Below, piece after piece: positions 8,763-17,672 of a stretch of DNA of 64,000 nt; within the stretch, counting starts at the first letter, position 1, and each line of letters starts with the position of its first letter. Location: positions 1 through 64,000 of the forward strand of contig NZ_BDCM01000010.1 of assembly GCF_001613505.1 (NCBI RefSeq), written 5' to 3'. This stretch comes from Nocardia mikamii NBRC 108933. Its GTDB lineage: Bacteria; Actinomycetota; Actinomycetes; Mycobacteriales; Mycobacteriaceae. Position numbers and translations under genes: made by a program. Under the pieces are notes generated by a model. It did no database searches and was not told the DNA's origin. It saw nothing but the letters and a program-made list of their open reading frames with translations.

Positions 8763-9959
8763 ATGACAGCTCATTCCACCACGACAGGTCAGTGCGGGGC
8801 GGCTCGCACGACCGACCCTACCGCGCTTCCTCGCCAACGCGGGCGTGCCGGCTGGGTGCTGGCCGTCGCCGCGACCGTACTCCCCTGTTTCGCCGCGGTA
8901 GCCCAGCCCGCGACGGCGGCTCCGGCGGCATCGGAGGCCGGCTACCGCATCTACGCCCACGGCTTCATGAGCGACGGGATCGTCGGGTTCAACGCCTCCG
9001 ACACCGGGCAGCCGACCCCGATACCGGGCCGGGCCCAAACCGGCCTCCCGAATTGGCCGCACGCGGCGTCGCGTGACGGGCGGTTCCTCTACGCGGCCCC
9101 CGCGATGAATCCGCGGCTGATCTCCTTCACCGTCGGTCCCGACGGTGGCCTGACGCCGGGCGCATCGATGCCGCTGCCCGACACTCCGGTCGATATCACG
9201 TTCGCGCCCAACGGCCGCGACGGGTTCGTCACGGTCGGCGCGGTGAATGCGTCGATCCTGCCGATCCGGATCGACAGCGACGGAGTGCCGTCTCCGAACG
9301 GTCCAGCGGTTCCGGTGGGCGGCGCGGTCGACGGCCTGGGCTCGGCCGAGATATCGCCCGACGGACGCAACCTGTACGTGGCCAGCGTCACCGGCCGTCA
9401 ATTGGTGGTCTTCGACATCCACGACGACGGCACCCTGTCCGAGGCCCAGCAGCGCGTCGCCGGTGGCATCAACACCATCTACCCGGTGATCACCCCGGAC
9501 GGGCGGCACCTGTTCTTCACCAACGAGATCAGCGGCACCGTACAGGCATTCAACCGCGCCGACGACGGAACACTGACCGAGGCGCCCGGGTCGCCATACC
9601 AGGCGGGCCTGCTGCCGCACATCGCGAGCACCACCCCTGACGGCCACTACTTGTACGTGCCCAATATGGGCTCGTCGTTCATCAGCTCCTACGAGATCCA
9701 CCCCGACGGGACCCTGCGTCCCATGCCCAACGTCGACTTCGCCCCCGAACCCGGTGTCAACGCCGAATCATCGGTGATGTCACCGAGCGGGAAGGCGCTG
9801 TGGGTCCTGGGCACCGATCCGATGCGCGCCGGCGAGGAAGTCCTGCGCCGCTTCGCCATCGGCGCCGACGGCACCCTGATCCGCGACGACTCGACCGCCC
9901 GCTACACCGGCACAACCGTCGCCGACGGCAGGACACTGACACTGGTCCCGGCCGTCTGA
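8763..9959 (+). CDS. Secreted beta-propeller protein, lactonase/YVTN-like
   Basis: A 398-residue exported protein. A signal peptide lies at about residues 30-55 (RAGWVLAVAATVLPCFAAVA, then an AxA site). It is followed by seven-bladed-propeller repeats of the 6-phosphogluconolactonase/YVTN type, e.g. SPDGRNLYVASVTGRQLVVF, TPDGRHLFFTNEISGTVQAF and TPDGHYLYVPNMGSSFISSY. The Nocardia/Streptomyces relatives are mostly uncharacterised exported proteins, so an enzymatic role is uncertain. The frame is open from 8661, but the ATG at 8763 gives the compact signal peptide and is preferred; its ribosome site is weak. The stop abuts a GH1 remnant. Confidence 0.75.
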   Translation: MTAHSTTTGQCGAARTTDPTALPRQRGRAGWVLAVAATVLPCFAAVAQPATAAPAASEAGYRIYAHGFMSDGIVGFNASDTGQPTPIPGRAQTGLPNWPHAASRDGRFLYAAPAMNPRLISFTVGPDGGLTPGASMPLPDTPVDITFAPNGRDGFVTVGAVNASILPIRIDSDGVPSPNGPAVPVGGAVDGLGSAEISPDGRNLYVASVTGRQLVVFDIHDDGTLSEAQQRVAGGINTIYPVITPDGRHLFFTNEISGTVQAFNRADDGTLTEAPGSPYQAGLLPHIASTTPDGHYLYVPNMGSSFISSYEIHPDGTLRPMPNVDFAPEPGVNAESSVMSPSGKALWVLGTDPMRAGEEVLRRFAIGADGTLIRDDSTARYTGTTVADGRTLTLVPAV

Positions 9960-10205
9960 TCGAGAACTCGTGGCGCCGACGTCATCGGCTACAACTGCTG
10001 GAGCTTCACCGACAACTACGAATGGGGAAGCTACCGAACACGATTCGGGCTCTACACCATCGACGTCGTCAGAGACCCACAGCTACGTCGCCGCCCGACT
10101 GACACCGTAGCCGCATACCGGGCCGCCATCGCGCGCGGTGGCGTACCCGACGGCTGTCGGCCGTCTCGCGAGCAACTCGAATTTCCCAGTCGCACAAAGT
10201 GTTAA
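9960..10205 (+). pseudogene. 3' remnant of a GH1 beta-glucosidase
   Basis: Immediately after the propeller stop, and in the same frame, the sequence reads GADVIGYNCWSFTDNYEW, then YRTRFGLYTIDVVRDPQLRR and AAYRAAIARGG. This is the conserved C-terminal signature of glycoside hydrolase family 1, where W-S-x-x-D-N-[FY]-E-W binds the sugar. Only about 80 codons remain, with no start and no catalytic Glu regions. It is a decayed gene tail brought next to the propeller gene by deletion. Confidence 0.75.
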
Positions 10206-10993
10206 CCGGCCTCTACGCCGACATTCATCCGCTGGCGCCACCCGATAGCCATGGATAGAAGCATGGATAGAAGAACGATGAGACCACGACGTCCACGCTC
10301 GGCATCCCGCCCCGGGAATCGAACCCGAGCATGCGCCGACCTCACCCTCGCCGCTGCGGCGATCCCTCGGTGTCCACTGCGCCGCGCGGCGACGCCACAC
10401 CCACCTCCCCCACACACTGCTCGCTACCGTCCACGACCGGACCACAGACTGCCGACCCCGCCGACGAGGGATTCGACCCGACCGCCCGCACCGCATCCTC
10501 GCCACCGCCCCCTCCGCAGTGCTCAGCTCCAACACCAACAGCGACCCCCACATCCCCTCGATGAATTCGAATATCGACCCTCCCGGATTCTTCGACCCGG
10601 ACCTCATTCTGGGCGCCCTCGGCGTCGGGCCGTACGCACCGTCGCACTGCACACTCTCTCACTGCGGACCGAACCCGCTCGAGCCACCACAGCTGGGCAA
10701 CCCCGGCTGTTCGGGAGTCACCTGCACGGGTCCTCTCGCACCCCATCAGCGGCAGCGACCTGCGGCACGGTCGTCGAACGGTATGCGGCGCAGAGGTTCT
10801 CGACGATTTGACGGTGAGCATCCACTGCCGCACTGCCCACCACAAGCCCGAAAGTTCTTCCTCCGAACTGTTGTGTGAACGACGACACCACCGGACGATC
10901 GCGTTCCCGGCAACGAAAGGGGGTATGCACCGCGTGTCGCAGGATTTCACATTATGCGTAATCATCCGTTCGCGGATCGGAAGGAGGCGCGCG
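10206..10993. other. Gene-poor gap with tRNA-arm-like strings
   Basis: Nearly 790 bp without a convincing protein gene. On the minus strand, tRNA-like pieces occur near 10300-10335 (a complete TpsiC arm), 10455-10480 and 10660-10715. None can be completed to a cloverleaf. The last bases carry the AAGGAGG site of the SDR gene. Confidence 0.4.
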
Positions 10994-12046
10994 ATGGCGC
11001 GAATCAAGTTGAAGCCACTCGCAGAGCAGGTCGTGGTCGTCGCTGGTAGTTCCAGCGGGATCGGCAGGGAGACGGCGCTGCGCCTGGGTAAGGCTGGAGC
11101 GAAGGTGGTCGTGGCGGCGCGCAACGAACGGGGTCTCGCCTCGCTCGTGCGTGAGATCGGCGCAGCCGGTGGTGAGGCGGTGTACGCGGTATGCGACGTC
11201 AGCGATCGCGGCCAGGTCGAGTCAGTCGCCGACCTGGCCGTCGCGACGTTCGGACGCATCGATACCTGGGTCTCGGCCGCCGGCGTCGTGGTCTACGCGG
11301 ATTTCGAACACACCACACCCGAGGAATTCCGCCGCCTCATGGACATCAATTTCATGGGCCAGGTGCACGGATTTCAGGTTGCGCTACCTCACCTGCGCCG
11401 GGCCGGCGGTGGCGCGCTGGTATCGGTCGGATCGGGCGAGACGGTGATTTCTATGCCGCTCAACAGCGCCTACGCCGCATCCAAGCACGCGGTGGAAGGG
11501 ATGCTCGATGCGCTGCGACGCGAGCTGGACGCCGCGGGCACACCGGTTTCGGTCACCAGCATCAAACCCTCGGCGATCAACACACCCTTCTTCACCAACG
11601 GACGCAACAAAATGGACGTGAAACCGAAGGGCGCCCCACCGTTCTACCGTCCCGCGGTCGTCGCAGATTGCGTTCTGTTCGCCGCCGCACACCCGGTGCG
11701 TGATCTTTACGCCGGCGGAGCCGCCAAGCTGATGAAGGTGACCCAACATCTCGCTCCGAGACTCGCCGATGTCGTCCTGGCGAAATTCGGCATCCCGATG
11801 GAGCGCACGACCGAGCCTGCGAAGGACGTGGACGGCAATCTGTACGAACCGAGCGGCGACGCGCGCGTCGAAGGGGACTTCCACAGTCGAGCACTCCAGG
11901 TCAGTCCCTACACCTGGCTGGCGACGCACCCCAAGGCGCGGCGCCTGCTGTGGGCTGGAACCGCGGTTACCCTCGGAAAGAGCTGGGTGACGAGGCACAC
12001 AAACCGCCCTCGACGAAGTGCACGCTGCAATGGGAACTGGCACTGA
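10994..12046 (+). CDS. Short-chain dehydrogenase/reductase (SDR)
   Basis: A 350-residue NAD(P)-dependent oxidoreductase of the classical SDR fold. The cofactor motif AGSSSGIGRETALRL is at about residues 17-31. The catalytic Ser and YxxxK motif is in SAYAASKHAVEGM (about 160). The C-terminal 100-residue extension (PYTWLATHPKARRLLW) is typical of a long SDR subfamily whose substrates are unknown. AAGGAGG ends 6 bases before the ATG at 10994, fixing the start even though the frame is open from 10808. It is convergent with the next hydrolase. Confidence 0.88.
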   Translation: MARIKLKPLAEQVVVVAGSSSGIGRETALRLGKAGAKVVVAARNERGLASLVREIGAAGGEAVYAVCDVSDRGQVESVADLAVATFGRIDTWVSAAGVVVYADFEHTTPEEFRRLMDINFMGQVHGFQVALPHLRRAGGGALVSVGSGETVISMPLNSAYAASKHAVEGMLDALRRELDAAGTPVSVTSIKPSAINTPFFTNGRNKMDVKPKGAPPFYRPAVVADCVLFAAAHPVRDLYAGGAAKLMKVTQHLAPRLADVVLAKFGIPMERTTEPAKDVDGNLYEPSGDARVEGDFHSRALQVSPYTWLATHPKARRLLWAGTAVTLGKSWVTRHTNRPRRSARCNGNWH

Positions 12047-12104
12047 TGCCACTGGCTCTACCCTCCACGACACAACGGCAAAGATCGAGCGCTCCGTCAT
12101 TTGA

Positions 12105-12905
12105 TCAGCAAGGGCACGCGATCCCGTCGAGCCAGTGTCCGACCAGGCCGCATACGGTCCCGGCGCATTCCACCTGCGGGTTGTGCCCGGCGGCATCGAG
12201 CACCGTTGCCGCCATCCGGGGGTAGTGGTCGAGCAGGGCCAGCTGGTCGCGCCAGCCCACCAGGGCGTCCTGCCGGGTGGTGACCAGCAAGTGGCGCCCG
12301 CGGTGCGTGGGCGCATGGTGCTCCGGCCACTGTGGCAGCAGGAAGTCGGTTTCCAGCTCGGTGGCGGCCGCCTCGTCGTGGGCTCGCCAGCCGGGAAGCA
12401 CATATCGCTCGAAGAGCTCCCACCTCGGCTTGTCGAGGTGGGCCATGACGGAGCTGAACAGCTCGCGGTCGGCGGCCGGGAGGCGGTCGAGCAGTTCCTC
12501 GTCACGTTCCAGGACTGTTTCCTCGGGCAGCGTCCGGTCGTCGCCCCAGCGCACGACCGGTGCCAGCAGCGCCGAGCCGAGCACCTGCTCCCCGTAACGT
12601 GCCGTCACCGCGCGAGCGAGCTGACCGCCGAAGGACTGCCCGACCACCGCGAACGGCAGGTCGGCCAACTCAGTGTCGAGCCAATCGAAGACAGCTTCGG
12701 CCAGGGCGGCCGCCGAGGTCGGTCTCGGCAGCCGGGAGCTGGCTCCGTGACCGGGGAGGTCGAGGTAAAGGCGCCGCCAGCCGGTACGGTCGGCGAAGGC
12801 GGATTCGAGCGGGAGCAGGACCTGGTGGTCAACGGTGTAGCCGTGGATCAGGACAAGCGGCGTGCCGTCACCGAAGGCGCTGTGCCGGATGGTCGAGCGG
12901 GTCAT
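12105..12905 (-). CDS. Alpha/beta-fold hydrolase
   Basis: A 266-residue hydrolase. The oxyanion motif LVLIHGYTVDHQ is at about residues 17-28. The nucleophile elbow VGQSFGGQLA has Ser at about 97, and the C-terminal histidine is in DAAGHNPQVE. The overall pattern fits the MhpC/haloperoxidase-like esterase group, and the substrate is unknown. GGAGG lies 8 bases before the ATG at 12905, so that start is preferred over a GTG two codons upstream. It is followed on the same strand by no close gene; convergent with the SDR. Confidence 0.85.
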   Translation of the reverse strand: MTRSTIRHSAFGDGTPLVLIHGYTVDHQVLLPLESAFADRTGWRRLYLDLPGHGASSRLPRPTSAAALAEAVFDWLDTELADLPFAVVGQSFGGQLARAVTARYGEQVLGSALLAPVVRWGDDRTLPEETVLERDEELLDRLPAADRELFSSVMAHLDKPRWELFERYVLPGWRAHDEAAATELETDFLLPQWPEHHAPTHRGRHLLVTTRQDALVGWRDQLALLDHYPRMAATVLDAAGHNPQVECAGTVCGLVGHWLDGIACPC

Positions 12906-13194
12906 AACCACACCCTCCGACCTTTACACTTGTGTCACGGTCAAGCAGCCGGTTCGACGTCGGCCTCAACTAGGGGCAGATCGCCGGGCTGCAGCGGCCA
13001 CGGCCGCTGCGGCGTGGCGAACCACTGCCGAGCCGAATGTCGAGCAGGCACCGGGCGCAGGCGGAGTCAGATCACTATCACGCGGCGATCACATAGATTC
13101 CCGCAGATGATCAGCGGGGAGCGAATGCGCCGATGTCGATCGCGATGATGACTGGGCCCGGAGCAGGGCTATCGCGGCCGTTGCGATCGCGTAG

Positions 13195-13219
13195 CGGTCG
13201 GATCCGGCGGGTCCGACCG
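13195..13219 (-). terminator. Hairpin after the CMD-family gene
   Basis: An 11-bp stem with one G-T pair (cggtcggatcc / gggtccgaccg) and a 3-nt loop, about 40 bp beyond the stop codon at 13257 of the minus-strand gene. No T-tract. Confidence 0.5.
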
Positions 13220-13256
13220 ACCACAGCGACACATGAAATAGGCCCGGCCGCACAAG

Positions 13257-13583
13257 TCATCGGCCGCGATCGTTCGCGAGGTGTTCGAGCCGGGTGACGG
13301 CCGACATCGCGGCGGGCCAACCGGCGTAGAAGGCAAGGTGAGTGATCGCCTCGACCAGTTCGTCGATGGTCACGCCGTTGTCCAATGCAGCTTCCAGGTG
13401 GAAACCGATCTGCTCGGTGCGGTTCATCGCGATCAGCGCTGATACCGTGACGAGGCTGCGATCGCGGGGTGACAGTCCGGGCCTGGTCCAAATGTCGCCG
13501 AACAGAATCCGTTCGGTCAGATCGGCCAGGGCGGGTGCGAATTCTCCAAGCAATTCACGCGTTCTACTCGGCCCGTCGGCCAT
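13257..13583 (-). CDS. Carboxymuconolactone decarboxylase (CMD) family protein
   Basis: A 108-residue all-helical CMD-fold protein. The family core is SPRDRSLVTVSALIAMNRTE, then a lysine-poor helix with HLEAALDNGVTIDELVEAI and THLAFYAGWPAAMSAV. The usual AhpD CxxC is absent, so this is of the gamma-carboxymuconolactone-decarboxylase-like group rather than a peroxidase. The ATG follows GGGAGC. It lies 24 bp downstream of ribB on the same strand, so the two may be co-transcribed. Confidence 0.85.
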   Translation of the reverse strand: MADGPSRTRELLGEFAPALADLTERILFGDIWTRPGLSPRDRSLVTVSALIAMNRTEQIGFHLEAALDNGVTIDELVEAITHLAFYAGWPAAMSAVTRLEHLANDRGR

Positions 13584-13607
13584 TGGTCTGCTCCCTCGGT
13601 CGAACGG

Positions 13608-14378
13608 CTACGAACACGACTCGGTTTCGAGTGCCGATGTGACACCGGCCAACTGCGCCCGGCCTGCCGCCACCGGCCCGAGTTTCGGTAATGCATGGCC
13701 CATCCGGTCGCGTTTGGCGCCGAGGTAGCCAGCGTTGTGATCGGTCGGTGCCCTACCACGGGCACACGTTCGGCAACCGCAATTCCCATGTGCGCCAATC
13801 ATCGCCAGTCCGTGGGTGTCGGCGAAGGCCCGCAGCTGCGCTCCGCGGGTCATGGTCCCGTCATCGTCGACGAGTTCGACCAGCACACCGACCGGCGCCA
13901 AGCCCGCCAACTCGGCCAGGTCCGCCGCTGCCTCGGTGTGACCCCGGCGAACGAGGACCCCACCGTCCCGGTAGCGCAGCGGGAATACGTGTCCGGGCCG
14001 GTTCAGGTCGGCAGCCATGGATGCCGGGTCGGCCAGGGCGCGGAGGGTGCGCGCCCGGTCGGCAGCCGAGATGCCTGTTGTGACACCAGCTCTCGCGTCC
14101 ACCGACACGGTGTAGGCGGTGCGCAAGGGGTCCTGATGGTGCGGCGTCATCAGCGGGATCGCCAGGCGATCGAGCCATTCCCCCGCCATCGGCGCACAGA
14201 TCACGCCACTGGAGTGGCGGATGGTGAACGCCAGCAACTCCGGCGTGGCACGTTGGGCGGCGAAGATGATATCGCCCTCGTTCTCGCGGTCGGCATCATC
14301 GACCACCACGACGGGCGGCCCCGCCGCTATGTCGGAGATCGCCCTGTCCACACTGTCCAGGCGGATCTGTCGATCCAT
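13608..14378 (-). CDS. ribB: 3,4-dihydroxy-2-butanone 4-phosphate synthase with a vestigial GTP-cyclohydrolase-II tail
   Basis: A 256-residue protein. Residues 1-200 hold a complete RibB domain, which converts ribulose 5-phosphate to the four-carbon riboflavin precursor. It has the metal/phosphate motif [41 protein letters not shown] and GHTEAAADL. After a [20 protein letters not shown] segment, the RibA domain of the usual RibBA fusion is almost absent: only a short Cys-rich piece (NCGCRTC) and the terminal signature [14 protein letters not shown] remain. The ATG at 14378 has AGGA upstream. RibB activity is likely intact and cyclohydrolase activity is not. Probably a secondary copy. Confidence 0.85.
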   Translation of the reverse strand: MDRQIRLDSVDRAISDIAAGPPVVVVDDADRENEGDIIFAAQRATPELLAFTIRHSSGVICAPMAGEWLDRLAIPLMTPHHQDPLRTAYTVSVDARAGVTTGISAADRARTLRALADPASMAADLNRPGHVFPLRYRDGGVLVRRGHTEAAADLAELAGLAPVGVLVELVDDDGTMTRGAQLRAFADTHGLAMIGAHGNCGCRTCARGRAPTDHNAGYLGAKRDRMGHALPKLGPVAAGRAQLAGVTSALETESCS

Positions 14379-14412
14379 CACCCGTTCCTACCCGTCCGGT
14401 CTCATGCCAGCG

Positions 14413-14916
14413 TCACATTCGTTGCAGCACAAGTGCGTTCGCCATGCCGCCGGCCTCGCAGACCGTCTGCAATCCGAGGCGGCCTCCGTTGTACTCCAGG
14501 GCGTGCAGCATCGTGGTGAACAATCGGCATCCAGTGGCGCCGATCGGATGTCCGAGCGCGATCGCTCCGCCGCGTGGATTCACTCGAGCGAGGTCGGCGC
14601 CCAGTTCCGCCTGCCATGCCAGCGGGACCGATGCGAACGCCTCGTTCACCTCGAAGTGGTCGATGTCGTCCACTGTGAGGCCGGTACGTTCGAGCAACGT
14701 CCTGGTGGCCGCGATCGGCGCGGTGAGCATGAACATCGGATCGTCGCCGCAGGCGTGGAATCCGCGAAATCGCGCTCGCGGTCGCAGGTCGAACCGTTCG
14801 GCAGCCCGTTCGCTCACGATCAGGACCGCGCTCGCCCCGTCGGTGAGTTGCGACGAGCTCGCCGCCGTGATCCGCCATTCCAGCTCCGGGAACCTACGGG
14901 CCAGCTCGTCGGACAA
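14413..14916 (-). pseudogene. Thiolase (acetyl-CoA acyltransferase), N-terminal half missing
   Basis: The 167 codons encode only the C-terminal half of a thiolase: ITAASSSQLTDGASAVLI, the NEAF motif in HFEVNEAFASVPLAW, and GGAIALGHPIGATG carrying the catalytic His. The active-site Cys region and roughly 215 N-terminal residues are absent. A stop lies just before the possible TTG at 14916, and the next bases belong to an ammonium-transporter fragment on the other strand. The C-terminal VCEAGGMANALVLQRM keeps the second catalytic Cys. Truncated remnant. Confidence 0.8.
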
Positions 14917-14918
14917 TC

Positions 14919-15146
14919 AATTTCGGGCACCAACTCCTCGGAGTCGCCGTCTTCGTCGCACTCGGCCTGATGTCGGCGCTCGTGGTGGTCTTCGCGATCG
15001 AGAAAACAGTCGGCCTCCGCGATCGACGTGTCGACCAGGGACACCACTCACAACTCGATCGCGCCACCCTGGGCCAGGAAGCATACTCGGCACCGGCGCC
15101 CCACCCCACCGTGGCGGCTCCCGGCACCGCAGCAGTCTCCGGATGA
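14919..15146 (+). pseudogene. Ammonium transporter (Amt) 3' remnant
   Basis: The plus frame from 14919 reads FGHQLLGVAVFVALGLMSAL, then a hydrophobic helix ending IEKTVGLR. A tail follows with a DQGHHSQLDRATLGQEAYS-like cytosolic segment and a stop at 15144. This is the last transmembrane helix plus C-terminal tail of Amt/AmtB proteins (family pattern ..KTIGLRV..GLDxSxHGExAY). About 75 codons remain and the other helices are gone. The fragment starts exactly where the thiolase fragment ends. Confidence 0.7.
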
Positions 15147-15285
15147 TGCTGCGCGGATCAGAGGTACCCGTCGTCGATATCTCGCGTTGTCGGTTGTTTC
15201 GGGTATCGGACTATCGATAGCGTCAATGCCGGATTGCGACCGCGCACGGCTGGTGATCGTGCGCGGTCGCATCGGCGGCATGGAG

Positions 15286-16005
15286 TTATTTGGCCGGGGA
15301 CGGGGAAGCCGGGGAAAACGGCGTATTGATGGTGGTGAAGTACTGGATGCCGGCCATGATGGCGACCGGGGCGGTGACCAGCAATTGGCCGGCCAATGTG
15401 CCGAGAGCGCCGACCGCGACGACGCCGCCGAGGCATCCCACTGCTGCCGCCGGAATGAACGCCCCGAACATGCCGACGATCGTGGCGGCCGCGACGGTCG
15501 CACCTGCGATACCGCCCAGGACGCAACCGACTGCGCCGCCGGTAATGCCTCCGACCATCGTCCCGAGCGTAGCTCCGGTGGTGATCGTTGTGACCATGCG
15601 GTTCCACGCCGCCTGCTCGCGGTCGTAAGGCGTCTTGAACGGCGCTTGATCTTCGAACGGCAATGCGACCGGTCTGTACACCGCGTCAGCGAGATCGAAC
15701 CGGGGAGTCAGTTCGGCGGTCCGGTCATGAATCTCGGCTGCGATCGGAAATACGAAATCATCGACGCGGAACGACAGTTCAGTGCCGGCCAGAACCGTCC
15801 CGTCACTGGCCGCGATCGTGAACACGCCATCTTTCACAGCCATCGACCCGGCATCGGTCCGCACGATCGTCGATGTCGCGTCGGTGGTGGATGTAAACCT
15901 GACACCTTCGTCGCCGGCGGCAGGCGCTGCCGTCACCGTGCCCGCCGAGATTCCCATCGCAATAGACGCAAGCGCAGCAGTACCCGCAAAATTTTTGATC
16001 TTCAT
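15286..16005 (-). CDS. Exported protein with glycine-rich hydrophobic C-terminus
   Basis: A 239-residue protein of a type common in Nocardia and relatives. It has a signal peptide (residues 1-27, ending TVTAAPAA) and a beta-rich middle region of about 100 residues with DGVFTIAASDGTVLAGTEL. It ends with a long Gly/Ala hydrophobic segment (about 140-220, TLGTMVGGITGGAVGCVLGG onward) that could form a membrane hairpin of the glycine-zipper type. Function unknown. The architecture parallels the protein at 50974-51765. A single gene, divergent from nothing obvious. Confidence 0.7.
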   Translation of the reverse strand: MKIKNFAGTAALASIAMGISAGTVTAAPAAGDEGVRFTSTTDATSTIVRTDAGSMAVKDGVFTIAASDGTVLAGTELSFRVDDFVFPIAAEIHDRTAELTPRFDLADAVYRPVALPFEDQAPFKTPYDREQAAWNRMVTTITTGATLGTMVGGITGGAVGCVLGGIAGATVAAATIVGMFGAFIPAAAVGCLGGVVAVGALGTLAGQLLVTAPVAIMAGIQYFTTINTPFSPASPSPAK

Positions 16006-16352
16006 CAGTCGATCCTCATCGTGAAAAGGGCATGGTTGGGTGACAAACTCGTTCTACGAGAACAGAATTCGTTTTTGTGTGAACGAAGTGAACTACGTCG
16101 AGCCGGTGAGTCGATATCGCTCGTCGGGGCGGAATGAATGGGCAAATTGCGCAGGCCGAGGCACGGCATCGCCGTCAGTGTCTTCGGGAGCCGGAGAAGA
16201 CTTCTGCGGAGATGCCGTGCCCGATCGGCCGGATCGCATCCCAGCCACAAGGTGAGGTTGCGGTCAGATCGCCGGACAGCTCGCGGTCACGGTCGAGGAG
16301 GTCTGCGGCTCGTCAGTTCGCCACGCTGTAACCGGCCTCGGCGGTCGGTGGG
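16006..16352. other. Gap without recognisable gene
   Basis: About 350 bp upstream of the exported-protein gene and downstream of the MFS gene; both read on the minus strand. Nothing recognisable was seen beyond the expected promoter region. Confidence 0.45.
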
Positions 16353-17672
16353 TCAAGCGCTTGCCAAGGCTGGACCGCCGGTGGTGTCTCGTTGCGTGGA
16401 GAGCCAGAGCAGGAGGGCGACGAGTGCGGCGCCGATGACGGCGGGGGCGGCGAATGCGTAGAAGCTCCACTGCGCGCCGAGGCCGGCGTCGAGGATCCAA
16501 CCGGCCATCGCCGGTCCGGCCATCGCGCCGATGCGGCCGAGCCCCAGGACCACGCCGACGGCGGCGCCGCGATTCTCCACGGGAAAGTAGTGGGCGACGA
16601 ATCCGTAGATGATCGAGTTCGTTCCGGTCCCGCCGATTCCCGCGCCGAGAATTGCCAGCAGCATCCATCCGGTGTCCATCTTGTTGCTGAGAAGCAGCAG
16701 GGACAGGGCGCCGACGCCGAACATCACCATGACCACACGGCCGCATCCGATGCGGTCGGCGAAGTAGGCGCCGATCACAGCGCCGACGACGCCGCCGGAT
16801 TGCAGTGCGAGCATGAATGTCAGAGACGAGCCGAGTGCGTACCCCTGTTCACGCATGAGGGCCGGAGCCCACGTGTTGAGTCCGTAGACGACGACGTTCA
16901 CGCACACGCACATCATGATGAAGACGACGAGCGGGGCAAGCAGTGGACGTTCGAGTAGCCGGCGACTGCCCCCCGCGCTCGCTTCCTGTTGCGGAGAATC
17001 GTCTGCCTGCTCATTGAGCTCGTGATAGTCGAGTCCGAACGACTCTGCCAGTTCGCGGGCTTCGGCTTCGCGCCCCTGCGCGGCGAGGAAACCGGCGGAT
17101 TCCGGGAGGCGGAACCACATCACGGGGATCAGTAGCAGGAAAACCGCGCCCAGCCCGAACAGGATGCGCCAGTCGTAATGAGGCAGTAGCCAGATGGCAG
17201 CCAGCGAGGCCACGATGCCGCCGAAGGAAAAACCGGTCAGCATGGCGCCGTTGTACAGTTGCCGGCGATGCTTCGGCGCGTACTCGAGCGTCAGCGCCAC
17301 CGCAGACGGCACGATACTGCCGATTCCGATACCAGTGAGAAACCGTGCGGCCCCGAACATTCCGACGTTGAGCGCTGCCGCCGAAAGCAGCGATCCAATC
17401 GCGATCCACACGACCCCTACCAGCATGATCCGCCGTCGGCCGATCCGATCGGCGAGGGGACCGGCCGTGAGGAAGCCGACCATCAGACCACCGAGGGTCC
17501 AGGTCCCGATCAAGCCCGCCGCGCTGTGGGTCAGATGCCAGTCGGGCTCTTCCAAGATCTTCGGAAGGGTCGCTCCGTACACGACCATGTCGTAGCCATC
17601 AGCCACGATCGTCAAAAAGCACAGTACGGCGACTGCCAGGCCACTGCGTGGGCGGCTGGGGGATCTCACCAC
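16353..17672 (-). CDS. MFS transporter, aromatic acid:H+ symporter type
   Basis: A 439-residue, 12-helix major facilitator. The first helix carries the AAHS signature FLTIVADGYDMVVYG, with the Asp residues typical of aromatic-acid carriers such as PcaK/BenK. The loop 2-3 motif GPLADRIGRRRIMLVG follows, and loop 8-9 has ADRIGCGRVVMV. A likely aromatic or related organic acid importer in the cytoplasmic membrane. The frame is open to 17804, but the GTG at 17672 has a GGAGA site and places the start about 15 residues before helix 1, as in the family. No catabolic genes lie beside it. Confidence 0.85.
   Translation of the reverse strand: MVRSPSRPRSGLAVAVLCFLTIVADGYDMVVYGATLPKILEEPDWHLTHSAAGLIGTWTLGGLMVGFLTAGPLADRIGRRRIMLVGVVWIAIGSLLSAAALNVGMFGAARFLTGIGIGSIVPSAVALTLEYAPKHRRQLYNGAMLTGFSFGGIVASLAAIWLLPHYDWRILFGLGAVFLLLIPVMWFRLPESAGFLAAQGREAEARELAESFGLDYHELNEQADDSPQQEASAGGSRRLLERPLLAPLVVFIMMCVCVNVVVYGLNTWAPALMREQGYALGSSLTFMLALQSGGVVGAVIGAYFADRIGCGRVVMVMFGVGALSLLLLSNKMDTGWMLLAILGAGIGGTGTNSIIYGFVAHYFPVENRGAAVGVVLGLGRIGAMAGPAMAGWILDAGLGAQWSFYAFAAPAVIGAALVALLLWLSTQRDTTGGPALASA

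Noticed and set aside
10300..10390. Complete tRNA gene on the minus strand
   Set aside because: The TpsiC arm is good, but the 7-bp acceptor strand ggcggga has no complementary partner within tRNA length and no anticodon arm is present.
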